Assembly: GCA_007132495.1 (NCBI GenBank)
Contig: SLOL01000049.1
Span: 1-43,967, forward strand
Direction of reading: 5' to 3'
DNA: 43,967 nucleotides
Origin: Balneolales bacterium
GTDB lineage: Bacteria; Bacteroidota; Rhodothermia; Balneolales; Natronogracilivirgulaceae
Of the stretch, positions 1 through 8,891 are shown one piece after another. Each line of letters begins with the position of its first letter. The first letter of the stretch is position 1. Both the position numbers and the translations under genes were made by a program. The notes under the pieces are model-generated. The model was not told where the DNA came from, did not search any database, and was given only the letters and a program-made list of their open reading frames with translations.

Positions 1-273
1 CAGCAAAATATCTTATCGCGCATGCTGGAGGTAGAGGAATCGGTCCACCAGCGGGATGAAGACGAGGAAGAACGACTTGGGGAGTCGGCCGATGATTACG
101 ATCCGCGTGAAGTACCGGAAATGACCATGGAGGAGCTGCGGGAAAGGATACGATCCGGTGTGCAGCAGACCGACTACACCCGGTTCAGAGAAGATTACCG
201 TGAACTGATAGAACGGTATTTCCAGCTGATGGAAGATCAGCTGGAGACGCCCGACGCGCAATCAAGACGATAG
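1..273 (+). CDS. 3' end of a coiled-coil protein (DUF4175-like, tentative)
   Basis: The frame is open from the first base, so this is only the C-terminal 90 residues of a longer protein; its start lies upstream of the window. The tail is highly charged and acidic and predicted helical, with runs of Glu/Arg/Asp. The opening stretch QQNILSRMLEVEESVHQRD resembles the end of the long membrane-anchored coiled-coil proteins (DUF4175 type) that often sit near Bat/VWA genes in Bacteroidota. A VWA protein does lie just beyond, but on the other strand. The stop overlaps the 3' end of the convergent HAD gene by 12 bp, so no terminator separates them. The family assignment rests on resemblance from memory and is weak; that a real coding end is present is well supported by composition. 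Confidence 0.6.
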   Translation, partial: QQNILSRMLEVEESVHQRDEDEEERLGESADDYDPREVPEMTMEELRERIRSGVQQTDYTRFREDYRELIERYFQLMEDQLETPDAQSRR

Positions 274-1032
274 CTGACTGCTTTTCCATTCTTTTTTATT
301 GGAAGCAATGATAGCTTCGTAAGCTTCAAGGACACCGATAGTTGCCTCCCCGTTCATTACCTCCGCGCGCTGTTTCACTTCCACTATACCATTGGATGGA
401 GCAAAAGGGGCACCCACCCACTCAAGAGCCTTGATATCGCCGGAGGTATCACCGATATAGGCCATTTCATCAGCAGACACGCCGTGCGTTTCTGCAAAAT
501 ACTGCAGTCCCGAGGCTTTGTTGCAGGCCTTGACGATGATATTCACCGAGATATCCGTACTGTGCACCTCAAATTCCGGATATTCGTCCCCGATCTTATT
601 TGAGGCGATTTCATGAACCTTCCTGATTTCGTCAATATTGTTATGCACCACTCCGACATCGGTTTGTTTGGTGAATTCCATCATCATACCGGGAAATTTC
701 GGCAACACATCCCGCGTAAACCATTCCCGTATATCACCGGATTTCCGGGCGATTTCTGAGGTAAAATAGGGTGACCAGGTAAGCTTGTTTTCCACCGGAT
801 GATAAAATCCGCCGCCACTTTCAAATATGAAGGTGTGCCGGATACCGAGCCACTGCGCCACCGCTTCGGCGTAAGGCTGCGGTCGCCCCGTACACAAACT
901 CAGGGCGGGTATTTCGTTTTCATCAGCACTTCTGAGCTGCAGCTCCCGGATTGCGGTTATCGGTTGCCAATCGGGAGCCTGGAATGGATAAGTAAGGCAG
1001 CCATCCAGGTCCAGAACAAAAAATTTAATCAT
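262..1032 (-). CDS. HAD-superfamily (IIB/Cof-type) phosphatase
   Basis: This 256-residue cytosolic phosphatase has all the HAD motifs: motif I DLDGC with nucleophile Asp8 and Asp10, motif II Thr48 in LCTGRP, and motif IV GDTSGD with Asp195 and Asp199 for Mg2+. The cap between motifs II and IV is inserted in the C2 (IIB) manner, as in sucrose-phosphate, mannosyl-3-phosphoglycerate and archaeal phosphoglycolate phosphatases. The substrate cannot be read from the sequence. It is the last gene of a leftward group that begins with glycerate 2-kinase, about 77 bp after the VWA gene, so a phosphorylated C2/C3 acid or glucosylglycerate-type substrate is an attractive but unproven guess. The fold assignment is firm. 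Confidence 0.88.
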   Translation of the reverse strand: MIKFFVLDLDGCLTYPFQAPDWQPITAIRELQLRSADENEIPALSLCTGRPQPYAEAVAQWLGIRHTFIFESGGGFYHPVENKLTWSPYFTSEIARKSGDIREWFTRDVLPKFPGMMMEFTKQTDVGVVHNNIDEIRKVHEIASNKIGDEYPEFEVHSTDISVNIIVKACNKASGLQYFAETHGVSADEMAYIGDTSGDIKALEWVGAPFAPSNGIVEVKQRAEVMNGEATIGVLEAYEAIIASNKKEWKSSQLSS

Positions 1033-1109
1033 TACCTTGTTATTTCTGATGCGTGGTTACTTAATCCGGGTACCATTTTTCACCCGGTTATGTTATTTCC
1101 GTTTCCTGA

Positions 1110-2183
1110 TTAGTCGTCCCGATGTTGATTTGCCACTTTGTCGCCGCGGGATTGGGATAGGTACCCCGGTACCAGGAGCACTGTTGCGAAACACAGCAAG
1201 CTGAACAGTGCCGGGACATAATATCGATCCTGGTACCGTGTGATCTCTTCAGTAGCGAAAGTACTGCGCTCAAAGTGATCGAGCTGCCGTATGAAACCTT
1301 CGATATTATGTGCCGTACGCGAGACCTGATAATACTGCCCCCCCGACATTTCAGCCATTTCACGAAGTTTTTCGGGTTCGAGCCGTGTGGTAACGACCTG
1401 TCCCGTGCGGTCCCGGTGAAAATCATCAAGCGCTCCGGATTCCGGGTCCCGCTTCGGTATATTCCCTCCTTCTTCGGTTCCGATGCCTACCGTAAAAATA
1501 TAAACGCCCATATCCAGTAACTTCCGGAGCGGTTGGCTGTAACGATCGAAGTGATCTTCACCATCTGACAATATCAGTAGAACCCGTGCAGGATCTCCCC
1601 CAATATTGCGGCGCTCCGGATTGCTTTCTGAAGAGCTGAATGCCGAAGCGGCTTCCCCGAACATCTGACTGAAATCGGTTGTAGTGGAAGGCATGATATC
1701 CGGTTCGGCGATATCCAGAAACATCCGGAACGCAGAATAGTCGGAGGTAAGCGGGCAATGAAGCATGGCGTTACCGGTGAAAACAATAAGTCCGATGCGG
1801 TCATTTTCCAGATAATCGAGCATCCGGTTGATTTCGAAGCGTGCTTTTTCCAGACGGTTGGGCCGAACATCCTCAGCCTTCATGCTCAGCGACAGATCCA
1901 GGGCCACAATCAGATCCAATCGCTCTCTCTGAACCTCTCTGACCTCCGTTCCGATTTTAGGACCGGCAAGAGCCATCACCAGGAAAAATAAACCGGCATA
2001 GAAGAACCCTTCCCTGACCCTGGTAGCGGTTGACCATCGCCGTGACTGCAATTGATCAAACAATGCGTCGGAAAAATATTGCTTCCGCCATTTGCGGCTC
2101 AGAAATCTTATATACCGATTCAAACCGTACAACAGTGGCAGAGTAACAAGTAACCATAATAAGCCGGGTGAATCCCAAATCAT
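1110..2183 (-). CDS. Bat-type membrane VWA protein (BatA/BatB-like)
   Basis: This 357-residue inner-membrane protein has a hydrophobic segment at residues 7-20, a second at about 60-75, a von Willebrand A domain from about 90 to 285 and a C-terminal membrane segment near 325-345. The metal-ion-dependent adhesion site is intact: Asp96-x-Ser98-x-Ser100 in DLSLSM, a Thr in the STTTDF loop and SDGED. This layout is that of the Bacteroidota aerotolerance proteins BatA/BatB, which usually sit with a MoxR ATPase, a DUF58 protein and BatC-E. None of those is visible here. Instead its ATG overlaps the stop of glycerate 2-kinase by 4 bp (ATGA), which implies coupled translation with a metabolic enzyme. 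Whether it is A or B cannot be settled. Confidence 0.87.
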   Translation of the reverse strand: MIWDSPGLLWLLVTLPLLYGLNRYIRFLSRKWRKQYFSDALFDQLQSRRWSTATRVREGFFYAGLFFLVMALAGPKIGTEVREVQRERLDLIVALDLSLSMKAEDVRPNRLEKARFEINRMLDYLENDRIGLIVFTGNAMLHCPLTSDYSAFRMFLDIAEPDIMPSTTTDFSQMFGEAASAFSSSESNPERRNIGGDPARVLLILSDGEDHFDRYSQPLRKLLDMGVYIFTVGIGTEEGGNIPKRDPESGALDDFHRDRTGQVVTTRLEPEKLREMAEMSGGQYYQVSRTAHNIEGFIRQLDHFERSTFATEEITRYQDRYYVPALFSLLCFATVLLVPGYLSQSRGDKVANQHRDD

Positions 2184-3553
2184 TTATCAATCAATGCAAT
2201 TTGTATATCCATGAGATTATTACCCGTAACGCCTGTGATCAACAATCCGTCTGTTTTCCTGAAAAAATTCCAGGAATCGTTGTTTTCCAGGTAGGATTCG
2301 GGTTCGATTCCTGCCTTTCGGGCATCCAGAGCTGTCTGAGCCGTACAGATAGCTCCGGCGGCATTGGTTTCTCCATCACGACCGTCTGTCCCGCCGCTTA
2401 AAAAAGTAATGTGGTGCTGTCCTTCCAGTGCCATTGCCGCGCTCAATGCCATCTCCTGATTCCGGCCTCCTTTGCCGCTTCCTTTGACATTAACGGTAGT
2501 TTCTCCATAAAAGATCAGTGCGGCCGGTTTGGTGACAGGGTTATTCCGTGCCAGCACGTCTACAGCCTCACCGGAAATGGTTTTCGCAACCTTTCGCGTT
2601 TCGCCCGTAATAAATCCGTCGTGGACCCGGGCATTATAGCCCAATGATATGGCTCCTTTTTTTATGGCATCGGCCACTTTTTCAACAGTTGCTAAAATGT
2701 TGATATGGGTTTTGTAATCAGAAACGGGCGATTTTCGGTCCGATTGCATGTTCTGTTCCATTTCACCGGATCCGGACGGGTAGTGCTGCCGCTCAAGGAA
2801 ACGGATAACGGGGCGTGGAATCCTGTTATCAATGTGATAAGTTTTCAATAATCCGAGTGCTTCATCCGGTGATACGGGATCATCAACCAGTGGTCCACTG
2901 CCTATTACAGCCGGATCGTTATCGGGCACATCGGAGATGGCAAGCATTTCCACTACAGCATTACCGAAAAACGGACGAAGCTTTCCCCCCTTCACCTGCG
3001 ATATGCTTTTCCGGATGCGATTCATGTCCCGTATGGGAGCCCCACAGTGCAGCAGCTGACGATACAATTCCCGGACATCATCCAGTTCCAGTTCATCACA
3101 GGGCATGCAAAGCAGTGAAGAACTACCTCCACTCATCAAATAGATTACCACATCGGTATCCCTCACATCGGATGCGACATCCAGCATCTCGTATGTCGCG
3201 GTATGTCCGTTCAAATCGGGTACCGGATGTGATGCTTCAAACTGCTGAATGCGCCTGGTTGCGGTCTTCAATCCATAAGGGCAGATAACGATTCCGTCGT
3301 ATATGTGTCTTCCGAGAATCCGTTCCAGTTCCAGAGCCATGCGTCCGGCTGCTTTACCGGAACCAAAAACCCATATTCTGCGTTCTTCGGGCAATGCATA
3401 AGAGCGTCCGGCGATATTCAGACTGTCATTTTCCATTACCACCGATTCGCGGATGATCCTTTCGGGCGCAACCGCCTCCAGGCCATGGTGGAACAATCGC
3501 TTGACATCCTTCAGCTGTCTTCGGTAGGTTTCATCCTCCTTTATCGACGTCAT
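2180..3553 (-). CDS. Glycerate 2-kinase, type 2 (DUF4147/MOFRL)
   Basis: This 457-residue cytosolic kinase phosphorylates D-glycerate, most likely to 2-phosphoglycerate, feeding lower glycolysis. The N-terminal DUF4147 domain carries FGSGKAAGRMA (ATP/substrate loop), SHPVPD and the glycine/serine loop MSGGSSSLLCMP; the C-terminal MOFRL domain carries GKGGRNQEMALS and SGGTDGRDG. Length is normal for the GckA/TtuD class. An acidic, Ser/Gln-rich insertion around residues 262-280 separates the two domains. It opens a leftward group with the VWA gene (4-bp overlap) and a HAD phosphatase. The promoter should lie in the 230-bp divergent gap shared with cysS; I did not find a convincing one on this strand. 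Confidence 0.93.
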   Translation of the reverse strand: MTSIKEDETYRRQLKDVKRLFHHGLEAVAPERIIRESVVMENDSLNIAGRSYALPEERRIWVFGSGKAAGRMALELERILGRHIYDGIVICPYGLKTATRRIQQFEASHPVPDLNGHTATYEMLDVASDVRDTDVVIYLMSGGSSSLLCMPCDELELDDVRELYRQLLHCGAPIRDMNRIRKSISQVKGGKLRPFFGNAVVEMLAISDVPDNDPAVIGSGPLVDDPVSPDEALGLLKTYHIDNRIPRPVIRFLERQHYPSGSGEMEQNMQSDRKSPVSDYKTHINILATVEKVADAIKKGAISLGYNARVHDGFITGETRKVAKTISGEAVDVLARNNPVTKPAALIFYGETTVNVKGSGKGGRNQEMALSAAMALEGQHHITFLSGGTDGRDGETNAAGAICTAQTALDARKAGIEPESYLENNDSWNFFRKTDGLLITGVTGNNLMDIQIALIDK

Positions 3554-3696
3554 ATAACACTCCGGTGGTATATTCCAGTATTCTGTTTTGTGTCATTCGT
3601 TTTCTGTAATTCGGCATCCGTTTCTGAATATGCCCACTGAAAATAAGAAATCCCGCGTAATCCTACGGAAGAATATCGGCATTTTTACAATCCGGA

Positions 3697-3728
3697 TTTA
3701 TCCTTTCACTCAGCCTTTTGTATCTTTG
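3697..3728 (+). promoter_or_regulatory. Candidate Bacteroidota-type promoter of cysS
   Basis: TATCTTTG at 3721-3728 matches the Bacteroidota -7 element TAnnTTTG exactly. A -33-like TTTA lies about 20 bases upstream, near 3697-3700. The predicted start, near 3735, would leave a leader of about 50 bases before the cysS ATG at 3786. The -7 match is seen in the sequence; use of this consensus in this organism is inferred. Confidence 0.5.
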
Positions 3729-3785
3729 GGTTCAGATGCACAATTAATTGATCACTAATATTTTATTTCCGGCATCACATCATCT

Positions 3786-5276
3786 ATGCAGAATCTCCAG
3801 ATATTTAATACGCTAACCCGAAAAAAAGAGCCCTTTACTCCGATAAAAGAAGGATTTGCAGGCATATATGTCTGTGGGCCGACCGTTTACGGTGATCCGC
3901 ATCTCGGCCATGCCAAAAGCTATGTCAGTTTTGATATTGTCGTACGCTATTTCCGATATCTTGGCTACCGGGTTCGCTATGTGCAGAACATTACCGATGT
4001 CGGTCATCTGACCGATGATGCCGATGACGGAGAGGATAAAATGGCCAAACAGTCCCGTCTGGAGCGTCTGGAGCCCATGGAGATCGCGGAAAAGTACACC
4101 TACCGCTATTTCCGTGATATGGACCGGCTGAATGTCCTGCGACCTGATATATCGCCCCGGGCAACCGGTCATGTTCCGGAGCAGATCGCAATGATCAAGA
4201 AACTTATCGAGCGGGGTCGTGCCTACGAAGTCAATGGCAATGTTTACTATGACGTAACCTCGCAACCGGATTACGGAAAGTTAAGCGGGCGGAGTTTGGA
4301 TGAAGCAGAGTCCGGTTCCCGTATCGAACAGAGCAGCGACAAAAAACATCCTGCCGATTTTGCTTTATGGAAGAGGGCGAATGAATCCCATCTTATGCGC
4401 TGGGACTCACCCTGGGGCGAAGGATTTCCGGGTTGGCATATCGAATGTTCGGCCATGGCTACCAAATACCTCGGCAAAACCATTGATATTCACGGTGGGG
4501 GCCTTGAAAATCAGTTCCCTCACCACGAGTGTGAGATTGCGCAATGCGAAGGAGCACATGATGAGCCCTTTGTACGTTACTGGATGCATAATAATATGGT
4601 AACGCTGAACGGGCAGAAGATGGGCAAGTCCCTGGGAAACGCCATCTCCCTGGATGAGTTTTTTACCGGACAACATAAGTTGCTCAGCCGTCCCTGGTCA
4701 CCGGATGTGATCCGTTTTTTTCTGCTTCAAAGCCACTATCGCAGTACCACCGACTTTTCGGAGTCGGCCCTGGAGTCAGCCGAAAACGGCTTTAGAAATC
4801 TGACCGAAATACTGGATCTGCTGCATAAGACCGTGCTCGACCAGCGCGGGTCCGGAAATACATCCGGTAACGTGGACGACACACAGGAATTCGATCTTCA
4901 AAAGCTGAAAGAAGGGCTTCACGAGCGGATGAATGATGATTTCAATACCGCCAAAGCCATTGGATTTCTGTTTGAACAACTGCGTCCATGGAAAGCAAGA
5001 TTGCAGGACGGCAATTTTCCCGCCAATGTAGAGGAGCTGTCTGACTTTGTGACGGTTTTTTGCCGTGATGTACTGACTATCTGGGCACCCGGAGAATCCG
5101 ATTCCGGACAAAATGAGCTTCCCTTTGACGAAGTAATGCAAATACTGCTTGACATACGGCAGCAGGCCCGGAAAAATAAAGACTGGTCGACCGCTGATAT
5201 GATCCGTGACCGGCTGACAGAGCTCGACATATCCATCGAAGACGGACCCGGGGGGTCCATCTACAAACTCCGATAA
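3786..5276 (+). CDS. cysS: Cysteinyl-tRNA synthetase
   Basis: This 496-residue class I aminoacyl-tRNA synthetase charges tRNA-Cys in the cytoplasm. It has the Zn-binding Cys30 in YVCGPTVYGDPHLGH, the HIGH motif as HLGH (39-42), the further zinc ligands in WHIECSAMA and FPHHECEIAQCE, and the KMSKS loop as KMGKS (278-282). The helical anticodon-binding part follows, with a short linker rich in Gly/Ser/Asp around residue 355. Length is normal for the family. It starts a rightward group with lgt 9 bp downstream. The ATG start has no clear Shine-Dalgarno, as is usual here, but the N-terminus aligns with the family. Confidence 0.98.
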   Translation: MQNLQIFNTLTRKKEPFTPIKEGFAGIYVCGPTVYGDPHLGHAKSYVSFDIVVRYFRYLGYRVRYVQNITDVGHLTDDADDGEDKMAKQSRLERLEPMEIAEKYTYRYFRDMDRLNVLRPDISPRATGHVPEQIAMIKKLIERGRAYEVNGNVYYDVTSQPDYGKLSGRSLDEAESGSRIEQSSDKKHPADFALWKRANESHLMRWDSPWGEGFPGWHIECSAMATKYLGKTIDIHGGGLENQFPHHECEIAQCEGAHDEPFVRYWMHNNMVTLNGQKMGKSLGNAISLDEFFTGQHKLLSRPWSPDVIRFFLLQSHYRSTTDFSESALESAENGFRNLTEILDLLHKTVLDQRGSGNTSGNVDDTQEFDLQKLKEGLHERMNDDFNTAKAIGFLFEQLRPWKARLQDGNFPANVEELSDFVTVFCRDVLTIWAPGESDSGQNELPFDEVMQILLDIRQQARKNKDWSTADMIRDRLTELDISIEDGPGGSIYKLR

Positions 5277-5285
5277 ACGATTATC

Positions 5286-6368
5286 ATGAATAACGATTAC
5301 TTTTTCTGGGAAGGAAATCCGGTTCTGATCAACCTGGGAGAATTGACGATGCCTTTTCCGGTCAGTGTGCCCGGAATCATTCTTGCCATTATCGCATTTC
5401 TTGTTTTGCCCGGCTATTTGGTTGACAACGAAACGGAAAGTGAACAAACCGGAACCGACAAGAAGAAGCGTCGAAAACGAAAGCGCAGTCAGGCATCCGG
5501 GAGCCAGCCTGAAGAGTTGAAAGCCTGGCAATCGGCTGCTTTACTTCTGGGCTCCCTGGCCGTCGGGCAGCTGATTTTTCTGATCATCCCCTCACCGACC
5601 GTCGAGCAAATTGGTCCGATTATGATACGCTGGTACGGAGCTTTGTTTGCCGCCGCTTTTCTTTCCGGGTATTTTATCGGGCGCAAACTGTTCCTTGATG
5701 CCGGCAAGGATGTGATCCTGGCCGACCGTCTTTTGATCTATATCGTCGTTGCCACCATTATCGGCGCCCGGCTCGGCCATGTCATCTTTTACGAGTTTGA
5801 CTACTACATACTGAATATTCACGAAGTGCTGTATATCTGGCAGGGAGGGCTTGCCAGTCACGGCGCCACAGTTGGCATTTTGCTGGCATTGTGGCTTTTC
5901 ATCCGGAAGCATCCTGATATTCGCTTTTTCTGGCTCACCGATCGGTTGACCATCCCCGTTATTCTGGGCGGGGCATTTGTCCGGCTGGGTAACTTTTTCA
6001 ATTCCGAGATCTACGGGCTCCCCACTGAAGTCCCGTGGGCTGTCATATTTGCCCGTATTGATATGCTTCCCAGGCACCCCACCATGCTTTATGAAGCCAT
6101 AATCTGCATCATCATCTTTGTGGTGCTCGTTGCAATGTACCGGTACTATCAAAAATTTCCTCCGGAAGGCCTTTTAACCGGTATTTTCATGATTACGCTT
6201 TTTACAAGTCGGTTTTTTGTAGAATACACCAAAGTGGAACAGGCTCCATTCACCGAAACGTGGTTATTCGGAATGGGGCAACTGCTCAGTCTTCCTTTTA
6301 TCATATTCGGCGTCTGGATTTTGAAGAGTAAAGTATCCTGGTCACATCGTACCGGTAAAGTGCAATAA
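5286..6368 (+). CDS. lgt: Prolipoprotein diacylglyceryl transferase with a basic insertion
   Basis: This inner-membrane enzyme transfers diacylglycerol to the lipobox cysteine of prolipoproteins. The core is recognisable: IRWYGALFA (114-122), GARLGHVIFYE (160-170), GGLASHGA with the essential His192, FVRLGNFFNSEIYG with Arg233 and Asn236, and RHPTMLYE near 263. At 360 residues it is long for the family. The extra length is a first membrane segment (about 28-46) followed by a charged loop at 48-80 with a lysine/arginine run (KKKRRKRKR) before the conserved second segment. This fits a genome that encodes many lipoproteins, several of them in this window. It follows cysS by 9 bp and is probably cotranscribed with it. 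Confidence 0.97.
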   Translation: MNNDYFFWEGNPVLINLGELTMPFPVSVPGIILAIIAFLVLPGYLVDNETESEQTGTDKKKRRKRKRSQASGSQPEELKAWQSAALLLGSLAVGQLIFLIIPSPTVEQIGPIMIRWYGALFAAAFLSGYFIGRKLFLDAGKDVILADRLLIYIVVATIIGARLGHVIFYEFDYYILNIHEVLYIWQGGLASHGATVGILLALWLFIRKHPDIRFFWLTDRLTIPVILGGAFVRLGNFFNSEIYGLPTEVPWAVIFARIDMLPRHPTMLYEAIICIIIFVVLVAMYRYYQKFPPEGLLTGIFMITLFTSRFFVEYTKVEQAPFTETWLFGMGQLLSLPFIIFGVWILKSKVSWSHRTGKVQ

Positions 6369-6483
6369 TAAAGACCGGAACTTGGTATAAAAAAATGGTG
6401 AACTATTTCCTGCCCGGGCGTATATTAAACAACGGCTGTAGAAACAGGATTCTTTAATATTTACGACAAAAAGTGTTTAACCG

Positions 6484-7215
6484 ATGCAAGTAATTCCTGC
6501 TATTGATTTGTTGAACGGACAGGTTGTTCGTTTGAAAAAAGGAGATTACAACGAAGTTACGGTCTACTCCAAAGATCCGGTCTCCTTTGTGAATAAATTC
6601 AAGGAAGCGGGGTTCAAGCTTGTACACATTGTCGATCTCAACGGAGCCCGTGAAGGACGGTTTGTCAATCTTCCGGTGATAGAGAGCATCATAGACGAGA
6701 GTGGTGTCGGTGTGCAGTTTGGTGGTGGTATCCGAAGCCGCGGGGACATCAAAACCCTGCTTCGTGCAGGTGTATCCCGAATTGTCAGCAGCTCCATGGC
6801 CTTCCAGCGTCCTGATGAATGGCAGGCAGCTATCGATTTATACGGTGGCGACACCTGTATTCTGGGCCTTGACATCAAAGATGGAAAGATGGCCTACGGC
6901 GGGTGGGAAGAGACTTCGGATGAAAGTGCCATGGACTTCCTCGGCGGAATGATCCGCCTGGGCATAAAAACGATCTTGTGTACTGATGTATCCCGCGATG
7001 GAATGCTGACCGGAATCAACTCCGGTTTATACAATGAAATATCTGAACGCTATCCCCAGGTTAATATCATAGCATCGGGCGGCGTTGCCAGTGAAGAGGA
7101 TTTGCGCCATCTTGCCATTGAAGGCATGTATGGAGTGGTGGTGGGCAGAGCGTATTATGAAAACAAGATCAGTCTTGCACAGATGCGCTCCTACCACGAT
7201 CCTGAGGAAAGTTGA
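6484..7215 (+). CDS. hisA: HisA, ProFAR isomerase of histidine synthesis
   Basis: This 243-residue (beta/alpha)8 barrel catalyses the Amadori isomerisation of ProFAR to PRFAR, the fourth step of histidine biosynthesis. The first catalytic Asp is Asp8 in IPAIDLLNGQ and the second lies in TDVSRDGML. The two phosphate loops are VQFGGGIRS and IASGGVAS. Length is normal. It leads a hisA-hisF-hisIE run and is followed by hisF after 3 bp. The other his genes (G, D, C, B, H) are not in the window, so the pathway is split or continues elsewhere. The 115-bp gap before it contains no clear promoter or attenuator, and no His-rich leader peptide. Confidence 0.98.
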   Translation: MQVIPAIDLLNGQVVRLKKGDYNEVTVYSKDPVSFVNKFKEAGFKLVHIVDLNGAREGRFVNLPVIESIIDESGVGVQFGGGIRSRGDIKTLLRAGVSRIVSSSMAFQRPDEWQAAIDLYGGDTCILGLDIKDGKMAYGGWEETSDESAMDFLGGMIRLGIKTILCTDVSRDGMLTGINSGLYNEISERYPQVNIIASGGVASEEDLRHLAIEGMYGVVVGRAYYENKISLAQMRSYHDPEES

Positions 7216-7218
7216 AAG

Positions 7219-8007
7219 GTGCAGCCAATTATAAAAACAACCGGAAAAAAATTGTTAGCAAAACGTATTATTCCATGCCTTGATATCAAGAACGGCCGAA
7301 CGGTCAAGGGTGTCAACTTTGAAGGTCTTGTGGACGCCGGAGACCCGGTAGAGCTTGCCGGCCGCTATTCCGAAGAAGGTGCCGACGAACTGGTTTTTCT
7401 GGATATAACGGCTACCAATGAAAAAAGGAAGACGCTGGTTCCGCTTGTAAGGGATATTGCGCGTCAGCTCCGGATTCCCTTTACGGTGGGCGGAGGCATT
7501 GGAAGTGTGGATGAAATAGCCGCATTGTTGCAAGTCGGTGCAGATAAAGTATCACTGAACAGCAGTATTGTGCGTGATCCGGAGCTGATTACCCGGGCAG
7601 CCGATCGATTCGGATCGCAATGTATTGTTGCCGCTGTGGACGCCAAGCGAAATGGCGATTCCTGGAATGTGTACATCAATGCGGGACAAAAAGACACCGG
7701 CCTCGATGCACTGGAGTGGTGCCGGGAAGTTGCCGACCGCGGAGCCGGAGAGATTCTGTTGACCAGTATGGACAGGGATGGAACCAAGTCCGGGTTCGAT
7801 AACGAGCTGCTTTCCAGAATTTCAGATGCGGTCCCTATCCCCCTGATTGCAAGCGGAGGGGCGGGCACCATTGAACACTGCATCGATGCCGTTACCGTGG
7901 GTCACTCCGATGCCGTACTTGCTGCCAGTATATTCCACTTTCGTGAAATAGAAATAGCGGATCTGAAACAGGCAATGCACGATGCCGGTATTCCTGTCCG
8001 TTTATGA
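7219..8007 (+). CDS. hisF: HisF, cyclase subunit of imidazole glycerol phosphate synthase
   Basis: This (beta/alpha)8 barrel closes the imidazole ring, using ammonia delivered by the glutaminase HisH, to give imidazole glycerol phosphate and AICAR. It has [19 protein letters not shown] at the start with the first catalytic Asp, FTVGGGIGS and IASGGAGT phosphate loops and the second Asp in [10 protein letters not shown]. The start is uncertain. GTG at 7219 has an upstream GAGG (7204-7207), while TTG at 7252 would give the standard N-terminus with Leu-Ala-Lys-Arg directly after the start. HisH is not in the window. hisF probably shares a transcript with hisA (3-bp gap). Confidence 0.97.
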   Translation: MQPIIKTTGKKLLAKRIIPCLDIKNGRTVKGVNFEGLVDAGDPVELAGRYSEEGADELVFLDITATNEKRKTLVPLVRDIARQLRIPFTVGGGIGSVDEIAALLQVGADKVSLNSSIVRDPELITRAADRFGSQCIVAAVDAKRNGDSWNVYINAGQKDTGLDALEWCREVADRGAGEILLTSMDRDGTKSGFDNELLSRISDAVPIPLIASGGAGTIEHCIDAVTVGHSDAVLAASIFHFREIEIADLKQAMHDAGIPVRL

Positions 8008-8122
8008 CCCCCGGCTGCCGGACTTGTGAACCGATGCGTTTACAGCGAACCCGGAACGGGGATTCAGGCAGTACGATTTATACTATTCTCCTGTTTTCGA
8101 TAACAGTTACAACTTTTATGTT

Positions 8123-8752
8123 ATGATTTCCACCGACGATATCGTATTTAATGCTGCTGACGGCCTCGTTCCGGCAGTTATCCAGGACCGGAACACCAAA
8201 CAGGTTTTGATGCTCGGCTATATGAACCGCGAAGCTGTCCGGATGACGCTTGACACCGGAAAAGTGACCTTTTACAGCCGGTCTAAACAGCGGCTCTGGA
8301 TGAAAGGAGAAGAATCCGGGAATGTGCTCCATATGATTCGTATTCAAAAAGATTGCGATAACGACGCCTTGCTGGTCGAAGCGGATCCGGTCGGTCCGAC
8401 CTGCCACACCGGGAACACATCCTGTTTTCATGAATACACTTATGATGTTCCCCCGGAAAGCAAATCATCGGGCTCCCTTGCTTTCCTGGATGACCTGGAG
8501 CATCTACTCTATGAGCGCAAACAGAAGATGCCTGAAGGTTCCTACACCAGCAAAATGTTTCACAAAGGTCGGGACAAACTGGCCCAGAAAGTGGGCGAAG
8601 AAGCCATAGAGACGGTGATTGGTGTCAAAAACAGTCGGGTGGAGTTTACCTATGAAGCCTCCGACCTGCTGTTTCACCTGATGATGCTGCTGGTCGGTGA
8701 GAACATGAAGCTGGAAGATCTGGTTCAGGAGCTTCAGAAAAGGCATAAATAA
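8123..8752 (+). CDS. hisIE: HisIE, fused PR-AMP cyclohydrolase / PR-ATP pyrophosphatase
   Basis: This bifunctional enzyme does steps 2 and 3 of histidine synthesis. Residues 1-105 are the HisI cyclohydrolase with the MLGYMN, SRSKQRLWMKGE and CDNDALL motifs and the zinc cysteines Cys78, Cys94 and Cys101 (VGPTCHTGNTSCF). Residues 115-209 are the all-alpha HisE pyrophosphatase with the KVGEEAIE metal site and ASDLLFHLMMLL. Length is typical of the fusion. It lies 115 bp after hisF; the intervening DNA shows no gene. An ATG at 8118 meets a stop after one codon, so ATG 8123 is chosen. Confidence 0.98.
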   Translation: MISTDDIVFNAADGLVPAVIQDRNTKQVLMLGYMNREAVRMTLDTGKVTFYSRSKQRLWMKGEESGNVLHMIRIQKDCDNDALLVEADPVGPTCHTGNTSCFHEYTYDVPPESKSSGSLAFLDDLEHLLYERKQKMPEGSYTSKMFHKGRDKLAQKVGEEAIETVIGVKNSRVEFTYEASDLLFHLMMLLVGENMKLEDLVQELQKRHK

Positions 8753-8891
8753 ATTTACATCCGTAGTTTGTCGCCTTTAACCTTTCAACATCGTACTGAT
8801 GTCCCGGTTACTGTTATACCGTCTGAATATCGGTAGATTGATTCCACACCGCCTGTTGATGGCTCTCAACCGGACAAATTTCAACTGTAGA

